Source: Neolewinella aquimaris (GTDB lineage: Bacteria; Bacteroidota; Bacteroidia; Chitinophagales; Saprospiraceae). From it: a stretch of DNA of 64,000 nucleotides. The stretch is from NCBI RefSeq assembly GCF_014197245.1, contig NZ_JACIFF010000011.1, positions 1 through 64,000 of the forward strand, read 5' to 3'. Below are positions 17,669-27,200 of this stretch, one piece after another; the first letter of the stretch is position 1; every line of letters starts with the position of its first letter. The notes beneath the pieces were generated by a model. The model ran no database searches. It was not told the DNA's origin and was given only the letters and a program-made list of their open reading frames with translations. The position numbers were made by a program, and so were the translations under genes.

Positions 17669-18556
17669 ATGCAGTGCTACGAATTTCTCACCCACATTGC
17701 CCACCAGCGCAGGCTGAGTGAACACACGGTGACGGCCTACCGCGGCGACCTGCAGCAGTTCGCCGACTACTGCCGAACGACGTACGAAGTAACTGAAGCC
17801 GGTGCCGTGAGCCGGGATATGGTCAAAAGTTGGTTGGCTCAGTTGGTCGTGGAGGGCCGCGCTCCCAGCTCGATCCGGCGAAAATTATCTGCCCTAAAGG
17901 CCTATTATCTGTTCCGGCAAACGCGGGGGATGCAATCCGATAATCCGACCCAGCGCATTCCGACACCGAAGATCGGTCGCCGACTGCCGGTGACCATTCC
18001 GCGCGACGACCTCAAACGGCTGTTTGCCGGCTTCCCCGATCCGGAGGAGAACGAGGATGTTGGCTTGCTGCAGGACCATGCCCTGCTGGCCTTGCTGTAC
18101 CAGGCCGGACTGCGGAGGGCTGAGCTGATCGGTCTTAGCGACCAGGACATCGATCTCGACCGGCGTCAGTTAAAGGTTAGGGGTAAGGGGGGCAAGGAAC
18201 GGATTGTTCCGTTCGGTACCGGCTTGGCATTGCTTTTGGAGCGTTTGCTGCTCCTGCGCGCCGCCGCCCGTCCGTTGTTTCAGACCGAGCGGGGTAGGCC
18301 GCTCTATCCCAAGTACGTGTACAATAGGGTAGTGAGCTACCTGGGGGGCGTGACGGCGGAGGAGAAAAAAAGTCCCCACGTGCTCCGGCATTCCTTTGCG
18401 ACCCACCTGACGGAGGGCGGAGCCGACCTGAACGCGGTGAAGGAGCTCCTGGGCCACGCCAGCCTGGCCGCTACCCAGGTGTACACCCACAACAACCTGG
18501 AACGGCTGCGGGAAGTGTACCGCCAGGCGCACCCAGAAGGCGATGGGAAAAAATAG
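17669..18556 (+). CDS. xerC: Tyrosine recombinase XerC/XerD
   Basis: Site-specific recombinase of 295 residues, expected to resolve chromosome dimers at dif. An N-terminal SAM-like core-binding domain (LSEHTVTAYRGDLQQF) is followed by the catalytic domain with the arginine in LYQAGLRRAELIGL, the HVLRHSFATHL box, the LLGHASLAATQVYTH segment and its nucleophilic tyrosine near residue 272. No mobile-element genes flank it, and the position before the tRNA-tuf cluster is its usual place in Bacteroidota, so a housekeeping role is favoured over an integrase. XerC versus XerD cannot be settled from sequence alone. Confidence 0.9.
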   Translation: MQCYEFLTHIAHQRRLSEHTVTAYRGDLQQFADYCRTTYEVTEAGAVSRDMVKSWLAQLVVEGRAPSSIRRKLSALKAYYLFRQTRGMQSDNPTQRIPTPKIGRRLPVTIPRDDLKRLFAGFPDPEENEDVGLLQDHALLALLYQAGLRRAELIGLSDQDIDLDRRQLKVRGKGGKERIVPFGTGLALLLERLLLLRAAARPLFQTERGRPLYPKYVYNRVVSYLGGVTAEEKKSPHVLRHSFATHLTEGGADLNAVKELLGHASLAATQVYTHNNLERLREVYRQAHPEGDGKK

Positions 18557-18567
18557 CAGATACTTTC

Positions 18568-18598
18568 TTTGTCAATTGTACGAAAGAACATACCTTTG
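18568..18598 (+). promoter_or_regulatory. Bacteroidota-type promoter for the tRNA-tuf operon
   Basis: TTTG at 18568-18571, a 19-nt spacer, then TACCTTTG at 18591-18598: a full match to the TTTG-N19-TAnnTTTG housekeeping promoter of the phylum. Transcription should begin near 18605, about 55 nt before tRNA-Thr. Confidence 0.8.
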
Positions 18599-18660
18599 CA
18601 ATCGCTTTGGGAAAACGTCCTGTAGCTGACTTGAAAAACGGTTTAGATTCAGGGATTCCG

Positions 18661-18736
18661 GCCGGTGTAGCTCAGTTGGTAGAGCAGCTGATTTGTAATC
18701 AGCTGGTCGGCGGTTCGAGTCCGTCCATCGGCTCCA
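18661..18736 (+). tRNA. tRNA-Thr (TGT anticodon)
   Basis: Cloverleaf with acceptor GCCGGTG/CATCGGC (one G-U pair), D-loop AGCTCAGTTGGTAGAGC, anticodon stem CTGAT-tTGTaa-ATCAG with TGT, and GGTTCGAGTCC T-arm. The 3' CCA is encoded (18734-18736), unlike the next tRNAs. Confidence 0.95.
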
Positions 18737-18770
18737 ATCGCTGGAACACGGGTTCTTGAATCATACATAG

Positions 18771-18852
18771 GGGGGTGCGCCACAGTTGGAGAGGTGGGCT
18801 GGACTGTAAATCCAGTGTTTCGACTGAGTAGGTTCGAATCCTACCACCCCCA
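18771..18852 (+). tRNA. tRNA-Tyr (GTA anticodon)
   Basis: Acceptor GGGGGTG pairs with CACCCCC. The anticodon stem-loop CTGGA-ctGTAaa-TCCAG gives GTA. A long variable arm (class II) precedes the GTAGG-TTCGAAT-CCTAC T-arm. CCA is not encoded. Confidence 0.94.
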
Positions 18853-18919
18853 CACCTTACGGATTGATAATTTACAAGGGGTAAATTGTAAGCCGTACAT
18901 TGTACGTTTTATACCAGTC

Positions 18920-18992
18920 GCGGAAGTAGCTCAGCTGGTAGAGCATCAGCCTTCCAAGCTGAGGGTCGCGGGTTCGAATCTCGTCTTCCGCT
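18920..18992 (+). tRNA. tRNA-Gly (TCC anticodon)
   Basis: Acceptor GCGGAAG pairs with CTTCCGC. Anticodon stem TCAGC/GCTGA with loop CTTCCAA gives TCC. The T-arm contains GGTTCGAATC. CCA is not encoded. Confidence 0.95.
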
Positions 18993-19039
18993 CTAACTGC
19001 TCCACAACGGTGGGGTGAACGATTAATCGCAACCGTGTT

Positions 19040-19111
<72 letters not shown>

Positions 19112-19223
19112 CAAGGGTAATTACTTTTTCAATCCACACGGGTTGAGGAAAGGGGCGGCCGGGGTTGCGGTCGGCACCCTGAATTAGCACCATTTTTTTA
19201 ATACCAAAATAGGTTATCCTCAG

Positions 19224-20420
19224 ATGGCTAAGGAAAAATTTGCAAGAACGAAACCCCACGTGAACGTGGGTACCATTGGTCACGTAGACCACGGTAAGAC
19301 CACCCTGACCGCAGCTATCACCACCGTACTGGCGGAGACTGGCGGCGCTAAGAAGATGGATTACGACACGATCGACTCGGCTCCCGAGGAGAAAGAGCGT
19401 GGTATCACCATCAACACCGCCCACGTCGAGTACGAGACGGCTAACCGTCACTACGCTCACGTCGACTGTCCCGGTCACGCTGACTACGTTAAGAACATGG
19501 TTACGGGTGCCGCCCAGATGGACGGAGCTATCCTCGTGGTAGCCGCCACCGACGGCCCCATGCCTCAGACCCGCGAGCACATCCTCCTGGCCCGCCAGGT
19601 AGGTGTACCCAACATCGTGGTCTTCATGAACAAAGCCGACCTCGTCGACGACGAAGAGATGCTCGAGCTGGTCGAAATGGAAGTACGCGAACTGCTGAGC
19701 CAGTACGAGTACGACGGCGACAACGCCAGCATCATCATCGGTTCGGCCCTTAAGGCCCTCGAAGGTGACGCCGACGGAAAGCAGCAGATCCTCGATCTGA
19801 TGAATGCCGTTGACTCCGAGATCCCCGAGCCCGAGCGCCTGGTCGATCAGCCCTTCCTGATGCCCGTAGAGGACGTATTCTCGATCACCGGTCGTGGTAC
19901 CGTTGCTACCGGACGTATCGAGCGTGGCGTGATCAACGTAGGCGACGGTGTCGAAATCCTGGGAATGCAGGCTGCCGACGCGAAGCCCCTCACTTCCACC
20001 ATCACCGGTGTAGAGATGTTCCGCAAGCTGCTGGATCGTGGTGAAGCCGGTGACAACGCCGGTCTGCTGCTCCGCGGTATCGACAAGGAAGCCATCAAGC
20101 GTGGTATGGTAATCTGTAAGCCAGGTAGCGTAAAGCCCCACAGCCACTTTAAGTGTGAGGTATACGTCCTGTCGAAGGAAGAAGGTGGCCGTCACAAGCC
20201 CTTCTTCAACGGCTACCGTCCCCAGTTCTACTTCCGCACCACCGACGTAACCGGTGACATCACCCTCCCCGAGAACGTGGAGATGGTAATGCCCGGCGAC
20301 AACGTCACCCTGGAAGTGAAGCTGCTCAACACCATCGCTATGGAGAAAGGCCTCCGCTTCGCTATCCGCGAAGGTGGCCGCACCGTAGGCGCCGGTCAGG
20401 TAACTGAAATTCTCGCCTAA
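19224..20420 (+). CDS. tuf: Elongation factor Tu
   Basis: Delivers aminoacyl-tRNA to the ribosome as a GTPase. The 398-residue protein has G1 GHVDHGKT, the switch I region ending [14 protein letters not shown]3 DCPGHADY and G4 NKADLVDD. Domains 2 and 3 are complete, ending [15 protein letters not shown] strong hairpin follows the stop. It lies between the four-tRNA cluster and tRNA-Trp, the usual arrangement in Bacteroidota. Confidence 0.99.
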   Translation: MAKEKFARTKPHVNVGTIGHVDHGKTTLTAAITTVLAETGGAKKMDYDTIDSAPEEKERGITINTAHVEYETANRHYAHVDCPGHADYVKNMVTGAAQMDGAILVVAATDGPMPQTREHILLARQVGVPNIVVFMNKADLVDDEEMLELVEMEVRELLSQYEYDGDNASIIIGSALKALEGDADGKQQILDLMNAVDSEIPEPERLVDQPFLMPVEDVFSITGRGTVATGRIERGVINVGDGVEILGMQAADAKPLTSTITGVEMFRKLLDRGEAGDNAGLLLRGIDKEAIKRGMVICKPGSVKPHSHFKCEVYVLSKEEGGRHKPFFNGYRPQFYFRTTDVTGDITLPENVEMVMPGDNVTLEVKLLNTIAMEKGLRFAIREGGRTVGAGQVTEILA

Positions 20421-20452
20421 ACGACTCCCCTGAGTCATTTTCGCGATTGCAT

Positions 20453-20491
20453 GGAAAGTTAAGCGTCTGAATGCAGGCGCTTAACTTTTCC
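20453..20491 (+). terminator. Stem-loop after tuf
   Basis: About 17 base pairs with one bulged T: the left arm starts GGAAAGTTAAGCG, the loop is AATG, and the right arm contains CGCTTAACTTTTCC. Only a weak T-rich stretch follows, so it may be an RNA-processing or partial-termination site between tuf and tRNA-Trp/secE rather than a full terminator. Confidence 0.65.
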
Positions 20492-20577
20492 ATTTACCGT
20501 TCATCATATACCATTTTCCCTGCGGGTCACCCCAAATCGACAATGGTACATCCCTAAATGGTAAATTGCACATTCAA

Positions 20578-20650
20578 ACGGGTGTAGCTCAATTGGCAGA
20601 GCACTGGTCTCCAAAACCAGGGGCTGGGAGTTCGAGTCTCTCCACCCGTG
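20578..20650 (+). tRNA. tRNA-Trp (CCA anticodon)
   Basis: Acceptor ACGGGTG pairs with CACCCGT. Anticodon stem CTGGT/ACCAG with loop CTCCAAA gives CCA. Discriminator G. The 3' CCA is not encoded. It sits between tuf and secE, the conserved place in this phylum. Confidence 0.95.
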
Positions 20651-20657
20651 CATTTTG

Positions 20658-20721
20658 AAGGATTGAAGAAAATAGGGATTGAAGGGGGGAGGGATTGAAG
20701 GAGATAGGAACTGAAGGGTAG
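20658..20721 (+). repeat. Purine-rich array of phased 8-nt units (left arm)
   Basis: Eight consecutive octamers: AAGGATTG, AAGAAAAT, AGGGATTG, AAGGGGGG, AGGGATTG, AAGGAGAT, AGGAACTG, AAGGGTAG. Consensus is close to ARGGRNTG. It is the inverted counterpart of the pyrimidine-rich array at 20749-20823, and the two could fold together in RNA. Confidence 0.75.
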
Positions 20722-20748
20722 TGTAAAGCATACCCGGCTGATGTCCAC

Positions 20749-20823
20749 CATCCTTCACCCCCTCACTCCATCACCCCCTCACCCCCTCATTCCTTCACCC
20801 CCCCCCTCACTCCTTCAATCCTT
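20749..20823 (+). repeat. Pyrimidine-rich array of phased 8-nt units (right arm)
   Basis: Units read CATCCTT, CACCCCCT, CACTCCAT, CACCCCCT, CACCCCCT, CATTCCTT, a 12-nt unit with nine Cs, CACTCCTT and CAATCCTT. The final unit, CAATCCTT, is the exact reverse complement of the first left-arm unit. The array ends 5 nt before the secE ATG, so it forms the secE leader. Confidence 0.75.
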
Positions 20824-20828
20824 TATCA

Positions 20829-21023
20829 ATGGACAAGCTGGGACTATACTTACGGGAAAGCTACAACGAGCTCGTACACAACGTGACCTGGCCTCCGTAT
20901 TCTACCCTACAGACGAATACCATCCTGGTACTGACCGGCTCGGCAATCTTTGCCCTGCTGATCCTGATGATGGATTTCGTTTGGAAGAACGTAGTAGACT
21001 TCATCTACAGCACGGGAGGTTAA
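20829..21023 (+). CDS. secE: Preprotein translocase subunit SecE
   Basis: Small essential partner of SecY in the inner-membrane protein channel. The 64-residue single-span form fits Bacteroidota SecE: an amphipathic N-terminal helix with the conserved ELVHNVTWPPYSTLQ region, then one transmembrane segment (TILVLTGSAIFALLILMMDF). It lies 13 nt before nusG. The leader is almost entirely the octamer array described above. Confidence 0.93.
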   Translation: MDKLGLYLRESYNELVHNVTWPPYSTLQTNTILVLTGSAIFALLILMMDFVWKNVVDFIYSTGG

Positions 21024-21036
21024 GCATAACATCGGC

Positions 21037-21582
21037 ATGGCAGACAACAAATGGTACTCGCTGCGAGTGATCAGCGGCAAGGAAAAAAAGATCAAGGAAC
21101 GGATCGAAAAGGAGATCGAACGCAACGATTGGGGAAGCCACGTTACGAAGATCGTCGTGCCTACCGAGAAAGTGTATAAGATCCGCAGCGGTAAGAAGGT
21201 CATCTCCGACCGCAACATCCTGCCGGGTTACATTCTGGTGGAAGCCGATCCTTACGCACTCAATGCGGAAGTCGTGGATGCCATCACCAGCCTGCCCAAC
21301 GTCATTCACTTCCTCGGAAAGAGCGAGCCGGTGCCTATGCGGGAATCAGAGGCCAACCGCCTGCTTGGTAAGGTAGACGAAAGCCTCGAAGCCGGAGACA
21401 CCATGATCGAGCCCTTCATCGAAGGGGAGACCATTAAGATCATCGACGGGCCCTTCAACGAGTTTGTCGGAGACATTCAGGAGGTGAACGAAGAAAAGAA
21501 AAAACTGAAAGTGATCGTCAAGATCTTCGGTCGCGGCACGGAAGTCGAACTGAATTTCATGCAGGTCGAAAAGCAGTCATAA
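21037..21582 (+). CDS. nusG: Transcription termination/antitermination factor NusG
   Basis: Binds RNA polymerase and couples it to the ribosome or Rho. The 181-residue protein has an NGN domain (WYSLRVISGKEKKIKE... ILPGYILVEAD) and a C-terminal KOW domain (GETIKIIDGPFNEFVGDIQEV). Its place between secE and rplK is standard. Confidence 0.97.
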   Translation: MADNKWYSLRVISGKEKKIKERIEKEIERNDWGSHVTKIVVPTEKVYKIRSGKKVISDRNILPGYILVEADPYALNAEVVDAITSLPNVIHFLGKSEPVPMRESEANRLLGKVDESLEAGDTMIEPFIEGETIKIIDGPFNEFVGDIQEVNEEKKKLKVIVKIFGRGTEVELNFMQVEKQS

Positions 21583-21675
21583 CCTATTAACAAAATTCCA
21601 CACGTCGGAGAGGCGGGCGCGGCAGTCCCTGCGGAATGAGCGCCAACTTCGTAAGTACGACACAAATAAGTCAAC

Positions 21676-22119
21676 ATGGCTAAGGAAGTAGAAACCTTCA
21701 TCAAACTACAGGTCCGCGGCGGCGCGGCCAACCCGGCCCCCCCGGTCGGTCCGGCACTCGGTGCCAAGGGCGTCAACATCATGGAGTTCTGTAAGCGCTT
21801 CAACGCGGCTACCCAGGACAGCCAGGGAAAAGTTCTTCCGGTAGTTATAACCGTATACAAGGACAAGTCCTTCGATTTCGTCATCAAGACCCCACCGGCC
21901 GCCGTCCAGTTGCTCGAGGCCGCAAAGCTGAAGAGTGGTTCGAAGGAGCCCAACCGCAACAAGGTAGCTAAGGTAACCTGGGATCAGGTGCGCGCTATCG
22001 CCGAAAGCAAAATGCCCGACCTGAACGCCTTCTCCGTAGAGAGCGGCATGAAGATGGTAGCCGGCACGGCCCGCTCCATGGGCATCGTGGTCGATGGCAC
22101 CCCCCCCTGGGAAGCGTAG
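21676..22119 (+). CDS. rplK: 50S ribosomal protein L11
   Basis: Binds 23S rRNA in the GTPase-associated centre. The 147-residue protein starts [20 protein letters not shown], with [18 protein letters not shown] and the C-terminal RNA-binding segment ending [10 protein letters not shown]. The 93-nt leader after nusG contains a GC-rich imperfect hairpin (about 21612-21644) that could matter for L1-type autoregulation; this is only a suggestion. Confidence 0.98.
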   Translation: MAKEVETFIKLQVRGGAANPAPPVGPALGAKGVNIMEFCKRFNAATQDSQGKVLPVVITVYKDKSFDFVIKTPPAAVQLLEAAKLKSGSKEPNRNKVAKVTWDQVRAIAESKMPDLNAFSVESGMKMVAGTARSMGIVVDGTPPWEA

Positions 22120-22150
22120 GGCTTAGTACAAATCATTTAATCAAGTAGGG

Positions 22151-22170
22151 AGCGCACTCCGGTGCGCGCT
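22151..22170 (+). promoter_or_regulatory. Hairpin upstream of rplA
   Basis: AGCGCAC-TCCG-GTGCGCGCT forms a compact stem with one bulge, 23 nt before the rplA start. L1 autoregulates by binding its own mRNA in other bacteria, so this is a candidate site; the sequence alone does not prove it. Confidence 0.35.
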
Positions 22171-22192
22171 ATAAACCTCAAACTATTCAATC

Positions 22193-22885
22193 ATGGCTAA
22201 ACTTAGTAAGGCGCGCAAAGCCGCCGCTGAGAAAGTCGATGCAACCAAGCAGTACAGCCTCGAGGAGGCCGTTGCCCTCGTCAAGGAGGTCAACGTTGCG
22301 AAGTTCAATGCATCGGTAGACGTACACGTACGTCTGGGGATCGATCCCCGCAAGGCTGACCAGGCGCTCCGGGGCACGGTCACCCTCCCCCACGGTACGG
22401 GCAAAACCAAGCGCGTACTGGCCTTCGTAACCCCCGATAAGGAGCAGGAAGCACTGGACGCTGGTGCGGACTTCGCCGGACTGGACGAGCTCGTACAGCG
22501 GGTAACCGACGGCTGGACGGACTTCGACGTAGTCGTGGCTATGCCCCAAACGATGGCTAAGGTCGGTCGACTGGGTCGCGTACTCGGACCCCGTGGCCTT
22601 ATGCCGAACCCCAAGACGGGCACCGTAACGATGGACGTAGCTAAGGCGATTTCCGACGTTAAGGGCGGTAAGATTGCCTTCCGCGTAGACAAGTTCGGTA
22701 TCGTCCACAGCAGCATCGGCCGGGTGGAATTCACTCCCGACCAACTGAAGGACAACGCCAACGAACTGCTCGGTACCCTGGTGCGCATGAAGCCCAGCAG
22801 TGCCAAGGGCAACTACATGAAATCGGTGACCATGGCTTCGACCATGAGCCCCGGTATCAAGATCGATCCGAAGACCATCGCCTAA
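22193..22885 (+). CDS. rplA: 50S ribosomal protein L1
   Basis: Forms the L1 stalk of the large subunit. The 230-residue protein contains the L1 signature segment around [20 protein letters not shown] and full N- and C-terminal domain-I sequences. It lies between rplK and rplJ, 21 nt before the latter. Confidence 0.98.
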   Translation: MAKLSKARKAAAEKVDATKQYSLEEAVALVKEVNVAKFNASVDVHVRLGIDPRKADQALRGTVTLPHGTGKTKRVLAFVTPDKEQEALDAGADFAGLDELVQRVTDGWTDFDVVVAMPQTMAKVGRLGRVLGPRGLMPNPKTGTVTMDVAKAISDVKGGKIAFRVDKFGIVHSSIGRVEFTPDQLKDNANELLGTLVRMKPSSAKGNYMKSVTMASTMSPGIKIDPKTIA

Positions 22886-22906
22886 CCGTCCTAAATAATA
22901 TCAACC

Positions 22907-23437
22907 ATGAATAAGACAGATAAAGCGGCGGCCATTGAATCACTGAAGGAGCGTTTCCAAAACAACGACTACTTCTACATTGCCGACGCCTCCACCCTTT
23001 CGGTAGAGCAGGTAAACCGCCTGCGCGGTATCTGCTACCAGCGTGGCGTATCCATGCAGGTTGTCAAGAACACCCTGGCCCGCAAGGCCCTCGAGCAACT
23101 GCCCGAAGAGAACAACTATGCTCCCCTGTTCGACGCCCTCAAGGGCCCGACCGCGATCATGTTCTCCGAAGTAGGAAACGCTCCCGCCAAGGTGATCAAG
23201 GAGTTCCGCGAGGACAAGGGCGAGCGCCCCATCCTCAAGGCCGCCTACATTGCCTCCTCCGTTTACAGCGGCGACGATCAACTCGACCTCCTGGCCAAGC
23301 TCAAGAGCCGCGACGAAGTCCTCGCCGATATCCTCACCCTGCTCCAGAGCCCCATGCAGAACCTGCTCGGCGGCTTGAAGGGACAGGGCAGCAAGCTTGC
23401 CGGCGCGCTGAAGACCCTCGAGGAAAGAGAAGCCTAA
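22907..23437 (+). CDS. rplJ: 50S ribosomal protein L10
   Basis: Anchors the L7/L12 stalk to the ribosome. The 176-residue protein has the typical N-terminal rRNA/L11-binding domain (LRGICYQRGVSMQVVKNTLARKAL) and a C-terminal helix that holds L12 dimers (LLGGLKGQGSKLAGALKTLEER). It begins 21 nt after rplA. Confidence 0.98.
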   Translation: MNKTDKAAAIESLKERFQNNDYFYIADASTLSVEQVNRLRGICYQRGVSMQVVKNTLARKALEQLPEENNYAPLFDALKGPTAIMFSEVGNAPAKVIKEFREDKGERPILKAAYIASSVYSGDDQLDLLAKLKSRDEVLADILTLLQSPMQNLLGGLKGQGSKLAGALKTLEEREA

Positions 23438-23538
23438 GCTTCTCCCCATTCAACCACAGCTTCCAAGCTGATTACGCATGAGTGCCGCCGCAGATTTTGT
23501 GGCGATGCTCGTAAATCACTATTAAATACATTTTTATT

Positions 23539-23919
23539 ATGGCAGACGTAAAAGCAATTGCCGACCAGCTCGTAGAACTTACCATTAAGGACGTTACCGA
23601 GCTCCTGCAGATCCTGAAAGACGAACATGGCATCGAGCCCGCAGCCGCCGCAGTAGCGGTAGGTGGTGGAGGAGGTGGCGAAGCTGGTGGCGAAGCCGCA
23701 GCCGAGCAAACCGAGTTCGACGTGATCCTGGAATCTGCCGGTGGCAGCAAGCTGAAGGTCGTGAAGGAAGTGAAGACCCTGCTCGGACTCGGTCTGAAAG
23801 ACGCTAAGGAAATGGTCGACGGTGCTCCAGCCACGCTCAAGTCCGGTGTCGACAAGGCCGAGGGCGAAAGCATCAAGGCCGCTCTCGAAGAGGCCGGTGC
23901 TACGGTGGTACTGAAGTAA
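23539..23919 (+). CDS. rplL: 50S ribosomal protein L7/L12
   Basis: Stalk protein that recruits translational GTPases. The 126-residue protein has the N-terminal dimerisation helix, an alanine/glycine-rich hinge (about residues 34-55) and the C-terminal domain with [20 protein letters not shown] and ending GATVVLK. The 101-nt gap after rplJ is AT-rich near the start. Confidence 0.98.
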   Translation: MADVKAIADQLVELTIKDVTELLQILKDEHGIEPAAAAVAVGGGGGGEAGGEAAAEQTEFDVILESAGGSKLKVVKEVKTLLGLGLKDAKEMVDGAPATLKSGVDKAEGESIKAALEEAGATVVLK

Positions 23920-23949
23920 TTCAGTCGCTCCCTTCGAAAGGATACAAGC

Positions 23950-23986
23950 GCGGGGGCGCGGCCACAGCAGTGGTGGCGTCCCCCGC
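23950..23986 (+). promoter_or_regulatory. GC-rich stem-loop between rplL and rpoB
   Basis: GCGGGGG pairs with CCCCCGC, and inner GCC-AC/GT-GGT pairs close on an AGCA loop; TTCTTCCTTATTTTG follows. This could be a partial terminator or processing site that sets rpoBC expression below that of the ribosomal proteins, as an attenuator does at this junction in E. coli. The rest of the 285-nt gap shows no gene; an in-frame extension of rpoB to GTG 24088 is unlikely to be used. Confidence 0.55.
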
Positions 23987-24204
23987 TTCTTCCTTATTTT
24001 GTTAGGCTTAGCGGACAACGGTCCGGCTGGGCCATTCGCGTATAAGAAATCATCTGTACGCGAAACTATCTAGGGGCAACTTCTGTTGTGTTTCTTCGCA
24101 ATGCCCCATACTTCCGAAGAATTTCCTTCGGAGCACATACCATACCACCCGGATTTCAGCCACCGCGGAAGGCTACCCGGGTTAAATATAAAGGAAAACT
24201 GCTA

Positions 24205-27200
24205 ATGACGTCAAACGGCCAGATCCTTAACGCCGAAGAGCAACGGGTGAGCTTCGGTAAGATTAAGCTAACCGATCATTCCCCCGATCTTCTCGAAATC
24301 CAATTAAAATCATTCCAGGAATTCTTCCAGCTGGAGACCACGCCCGAAAATCGGGCACTTGAGGGTCTCTACCGGGTATTCCAGGAAAACTTCCCCATCT
24401 CCGATACCAGGAACATCTTCAATCTGGAGTTCCTGGATTACTTCGTTGATCCCCCCCGGTACAGCATCGAGGAATGTATGCAGCGTGGCCTTACCTACAG
24501 CGTCCCGCTGAAGGCCAAGCTCCGCCTGTCGTGTAACGACGAGGAGCACGTTGACTTTAAAACGATCGTACAGGATGTATTCCTCGGAAACATCCCCTAC
24601 ATGACCCCCAAGGGCACCTTCGTCATCAACGGCGCCGAGCGGGTTATCGTTTCCCAATTGCACCGTAGCCCCGGTGTATTCTTCGGTCAGAATTTCCACC
24701 CCAACGGCACGGCAATCTACTCCGCCCGTGTCATCCCCTTCAAGGGAGCCTGGATGGAATTCGCTACCGACATCAATACGGTGATGTACACCTACATCGA
24801 CCGGAAGAAGAAATTCCCCGTCACGACGCTTCTCCGCGCCATTGGTTTCGACTCAGATAAGTCGATCCTCGACCTGTTCGATCTGGCCGACGAGGTAGCT
24901 AATACCCGCGAAGCCCTGACCGCCGCCATCGGCCGGAAACTCGCCGCCCGCGTACTGCGTGCCTGGACGGAAGATTTCGTCGACGAAGACACGGGCGAGC
25001 TCGTCATTCTCGAGCGTAACGAGATCATCCTCGAACGCGACACGGTCCTGACGGAAGACAATATTGAAGAAATCCTGAGTGCCGACGGCATCGAAAACAT
25101 CATCCTGCAGAAGGAAGATGTCGGCATGGACTACAGCATCATCTACAATACCCTGCAGAAGGATCCTTCGAGCAGTGAAATTGAAGCGGTGCAGTACATC
25201 TACCGCCAGCTACGCGGCAGCGATCCCCCCGATGAAGAAACCGCCCGCGGTATCATCGATAAGTTGTTCTTCAGCGACAAGCGCTATAACCTCGGAGAGG
25301 TAGGCCGCTACAAGATCAACCGCAAACTCAACGCCGGCACCGACGACGAAATCCTGGTACTCACCAAGGAGGACATCATCGCTATCGTCAAGTACCTGGT
25401 CGGGTTGATGAACCAGCGTGCCGAAATCGACGACATCGATCACCTGAGCAACCGCCGCGTTCGCACGGTAGGGGAGCAGTTGTACGCCCAGTTCGGCGTC
25501 GGACTGGCCCGTATGGCCCGTACCATCCGGGAACGGATGAACGTAAGGGACAACGAGGTTTTCACCCCGATCGATCTGATCAACGCCCGTACCCTCTCCA
25601 GCGTCATCAACTCGTTCTTTGGCACCAGCCAGCTGAGCCAGTTCCTGGACCAGACGAACCCACTTTCGGAGATCACCCACAAGCGGCGGATCTCCGCCCT
25701 CGGACCTGGGGGTCTAAGTCGGGAGCGCGCCGGATTCGAAGTTCGTGACGTTCACTACAGCCACTACGGCCGCCTGTGTACCATCGAAACGCCGGAAGGT
25801 CCTAACATCGGCCTCATCTCCACCCTCTGCGTTCACGCAAAGGTGAACAAGATGGGCTTCCTCGAAACTCCCTACCGGGCCGTCGCCGACAGCCAAGTGG
25901 TGATGGAAGGCGATCCGATCTACCTCAGTGCCGAGGGAGAAGACTTTAAGAAGATCGCTCAGGCCAACGCGACGATCGACGAAAAGGGTGCCTTCACCAG
26001 CGACCGCGTAAAGGCGCGTGACCACGGTGACTTCCCCGTTCTTGAGCCGTCGGAGATCGAATTCATGGACGTAGCCCCCAACCAGATTGTGGGCGTATCG
26101 GCCTCGATGATTCCCTTCCTCGAAAACGATGACGCCAACCGTGCCCTCATGGGCTCGAACATGCAGCGTCAGGCCGTACCCCTACTTCAGCCCGCCAGCC
26201 CCATCGTGGGTACCGGCCTCGAAGCTAAGGTGGCCCGCGACAGCCGCATGCTCATCAATGCCGAAGGCGAAGGAACGGTCGAGTACGTAGATGCTAACGA
26301 GATCATCGTTCGCTACGAGCGTTCGGAGGAAGATCGTCAGGTCTCCTTCGACGACGATACCAAGACCTACCGCCTGACCAAGTTCCTGCGGACCAACCAG
26401 GGAACCTGCGTAAACCTGAAGCCGATTGTCCGCCGCGGACAGAAGGTCAAGGAAGGCGATATCCTCTGTGACGGCTACGCTACAGAAAAAGGCGAACTGG
26501 CCCTCGGTCAGAACCTCAAAGTGGCGTTTATGCCATGGAAGGGGTACAACTTTGAGGATGCCATCGTACTCAGCCAGCGCGTAGTGCGGGAAGACATCTT
26601 CACCAGCCTCCACATCGAGCACTTCGAACTCGACGTGCGCGATACCAAACTCGGTGAGGAAGAACTTACCAACGACATCCCAAACGTTAGTGAAGAAGCC
26701 ACCAAAGACCTGGACGAGAATGGCATCATCCGTGTCGGTGCCTGGGTCAAGGAAGGCGACATCCTGATTGGTAAGATCACTCCGAAGGGAGAAAGCGATC
26801 CGACGCCGGAGGAAAAGCTGCTGCGTGCGATCTTCGGCGACAAGGCCGGTGACGTAAAGGATGCCTCGCTGAAGGCCAGCCCCTCGCTGAAGGGTGTGGT
26901 CATCGGTAAGGACCTCTTCAGCCGTACCAAGAAGGAGCAGTCCCAGAAAGATGCCGAAAAGATCGAACTTCAGAAATTGGAGGACGAGCACAAAGTGAAC
27001 CTCAACAACCTGAAGACCCTCCTCGTAGATAAGCTGGACAAGCTCATCCGCGGTCGGGCCAGCCAGGGCGTCAACACCATCTACGGTGAAGTCGTCGTGC
27101 CTAAGGGAGAGAAATTCACCCAGAGCCTGCTGCGTGAAGTGGATTACACCACCATCGACTACAGCGGCTGGACCACCAGTGACGAGCTCAACAGCCTCAT

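Noticed and set aside
17669-18556. Integrase of a mobile element next to tRNA genes
   Set aside because: Size, sequence and location are those of housekeeping XerC; no attachment repeats or cargo genes are seen around the tRNAs.
20658-20823. CRISPR array between tRNA-Trp and secE
   Set aside because: Units are 8 nt with no spacers, and there are no cas genes in the window.
24088-24204. N-terminal extension of RpoB from GTG 24088
   Set aside because: RpoB of this phylum starts near the MTSNGQ-type position, which also has a ribosome-binding-like AAGGA upstream.
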